Shown: positions 63,424-64,000 of the stretch, piece by piece
Layout: the number at the start of each line of letters is the position of its first letter
Numbering within the stretch: the stretch's first letter is position 1
From: Primorskyibacter marinus
GTDB lineage: Bacteria; Pseudomonadota; Alphaproteobacteria; Rhodobacterales; Rhodobacteraceae
Direction: 5' to 3'
NCBI RefSeq assembly: GCF_003313245.1
Contig: NZ_QJSD01000002.1
Location: 496,001 to 560,000 of the forward strand
DNA: 64,000 bases
The notes under the pieces: generated by a model
Told to the model about the DNA's origin: nothing
What the model saw: the letters and a program-made list of their open reading frames with translations, nothing else
Database searches by the model: none
Program-made: the position numbers and the translations under genes

Positions 63424-64000
63424 TTAACTCAGGCGAGGAATCTCTGGCGAATTCTCTTCAATTACGTCTGTATTGAGCGCCAAGCCAACAAAATCAAAGA
63501 GTTTCGGATCCAGAAGATGCGAGGGGCGCGCATTGGTCAATGCACGGAACATCACCTGCCGTCTGCCGGGGCTGTTCTTTTCCCAACCGTCCAGGATTTG
63601 TTTGACCTGCTGCCGTTGAAGACCGTCCTGGCTGCCGCAAAGGTCGCAGGGGATGATCGGATAGTTCATCGAGCGGGCAAATTTCTCGCAATCCGCCTCT
63701 GCGACATGGGCCAGGGGGCGATAGAGGAACAGGTCGCCCTCTTCGTTGACCAGCTTTGGCGGCATTGTCGCCAGCCGCCCGCCATGGAACAAATTCATGA
63801 AAAATGTCTCTAGAATGTCATCCCGGTGATGACCCAGCACAACGGCAGAGCAGCCTTCCTCGCGCGCAATGCGGTACAGATGGCCGCGACGCAGCCGCGA
63901 ACACAACGCGCAGAACGTGCGCCCGGCGGGTATCTTGTCCATGACGACGGAATAGGTGTCCTGATATTCGATCCGGTGCGGAACCTGCATCTTCTTCAGA
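63424..64000 (-). CDS. ttcA: tRNA 2-thiocytidine synthetase TtcA, N-terminus cut by window edge
   Basis: The visible 192 residues match TtcA, which thiolates C32 of some tRNAs using ATP and an iron-sulfur cluster. Visible: [16 protein letters not shown] (cluster cysteines), [17 protein letters not shown] and MPPKLV. The third cysteine may be in [13 protein letters not shown]. The frame continues past 64000 ([10 protein letters not shown]), so the PP-loop is outside. Downstream it runs toward the EAL gene. Confidence 0.9.
   Translation of the reverse strand, partial: LKKMQVPHRIEYQDTYSVVMDKIPAGRTFCALCSRLRRGHLYRIAREEGCSAVVLGHHRDDILETFFMNLFHGGRLATMPPKLVNEEGDLFLYRPLAHVAEADCEKFARSMNYPIIPCDLCGSQDGLQRQQVKQILDGWEKNSPGRRQVMFRALTNARPSHLLDPKLFDFVGLALNTDVIEENSPEIPRLS

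Noticed and set aside
1-64000. tRNA, rRNA, CRISPR arrays, prophage or insertion sequences.
   Set aside because: The larger gaps were read for cloverleaf ends, spaced direct repeats, transposase or integrase motifs and none was recognised.

Overview
The window is 64 kb of a GC-rich alphaproteobacterial chromosome, most likely from the Rhodobacteraceae/Roseobacter group. This placement is an inference. It rests on the FnrL-type regulator beside a ccoNOQP / ccoGHIS cbb3 oxidase locus with TTGA-N6-TCAA boxes, YejABEF, the yidC-MOSC-engB-argB order, the argD-acetyltransferase-argF order and the codon bias. Coding density is high and nothing looks like a phage, plasmid, insertion sequence, CRISPR array, rRNA or tRNA. 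The window cuts one gene at the left edge and ttcA at the right edge.

Region by region. 0.1-3.4 kb: a GntR regulator and a Gfo/Idh/MocA oxidoreductase, facing dtd and a PfkB sugar kinase. 3.8-10.3 kb: one-strand run of zinc-ribbon protein, SPFH-GYF protein, DUF2927 lipoprotein, TelA, XpaC, a 29-aa membrane peptide and TerC, a tellurite-resistance-like envelope stress module. 10.5-18.2 kb: RNA modification (RluB, TadA, RluE, RsmC-like), hemF, an SDR lacking its catalytic lysine, clpS, a HAD phosphatase and a D,D-carboxypeptidase with a SPOR domain. 18.4-29.9 kb: the microaerobic respiration locus (ccoS, ccoI, ccoH, ccoG; LysR; ccoP, ccoQ, ccoO, ccoN; uspA; fnrL), with four FNR boxes linking fnrL, both cco operons and uspA. 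30.1-36.0 kb: yejF, yejE, yejB and yejA peptide importer. 36.1-42.0 kb: membrane cytochrome c, pheA, ogt, a DMT transporter and ileS.

42.5-46.9 kb: a small membrane protein, the DUF697/YcjF - GNAT - YcjX operon and truA. 47.1-49.9 kb: argD, a GNAT enzyme and argF, preceded by a possible leaderless arginine-rich leader peptide in a hairpin. 50.1-54.6 kb: hrpB, meaB and an alpha/beta-hydrolase-like protein. 54.7-55.9 kb: rpmB, then a DUF2946 protein and a PCu(A)C copper chaperone, which look like a copper-sensing upstream ORF and its target. 56.0-61.5 kb: a long minus-strand chain yidC, MOSC, engB, argB, ferredoxin-like protein, sixA. 61.8-64.0 kb: a membrane EAL phosphodiesterase with a degenerate GGDEF domain, and partial ttcA.

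Three points stand out: the TelA/XpaC/TerC module with its small peptide; two candidate translation-sensing leaders (DUF2946 before the copper chaperone, RRRR peptide before argD); and three copies of a ~53-bp palindromic element between 46.9 and 58.3 kb. All functional calls come from reading motifs and gene order; no database search was possible.
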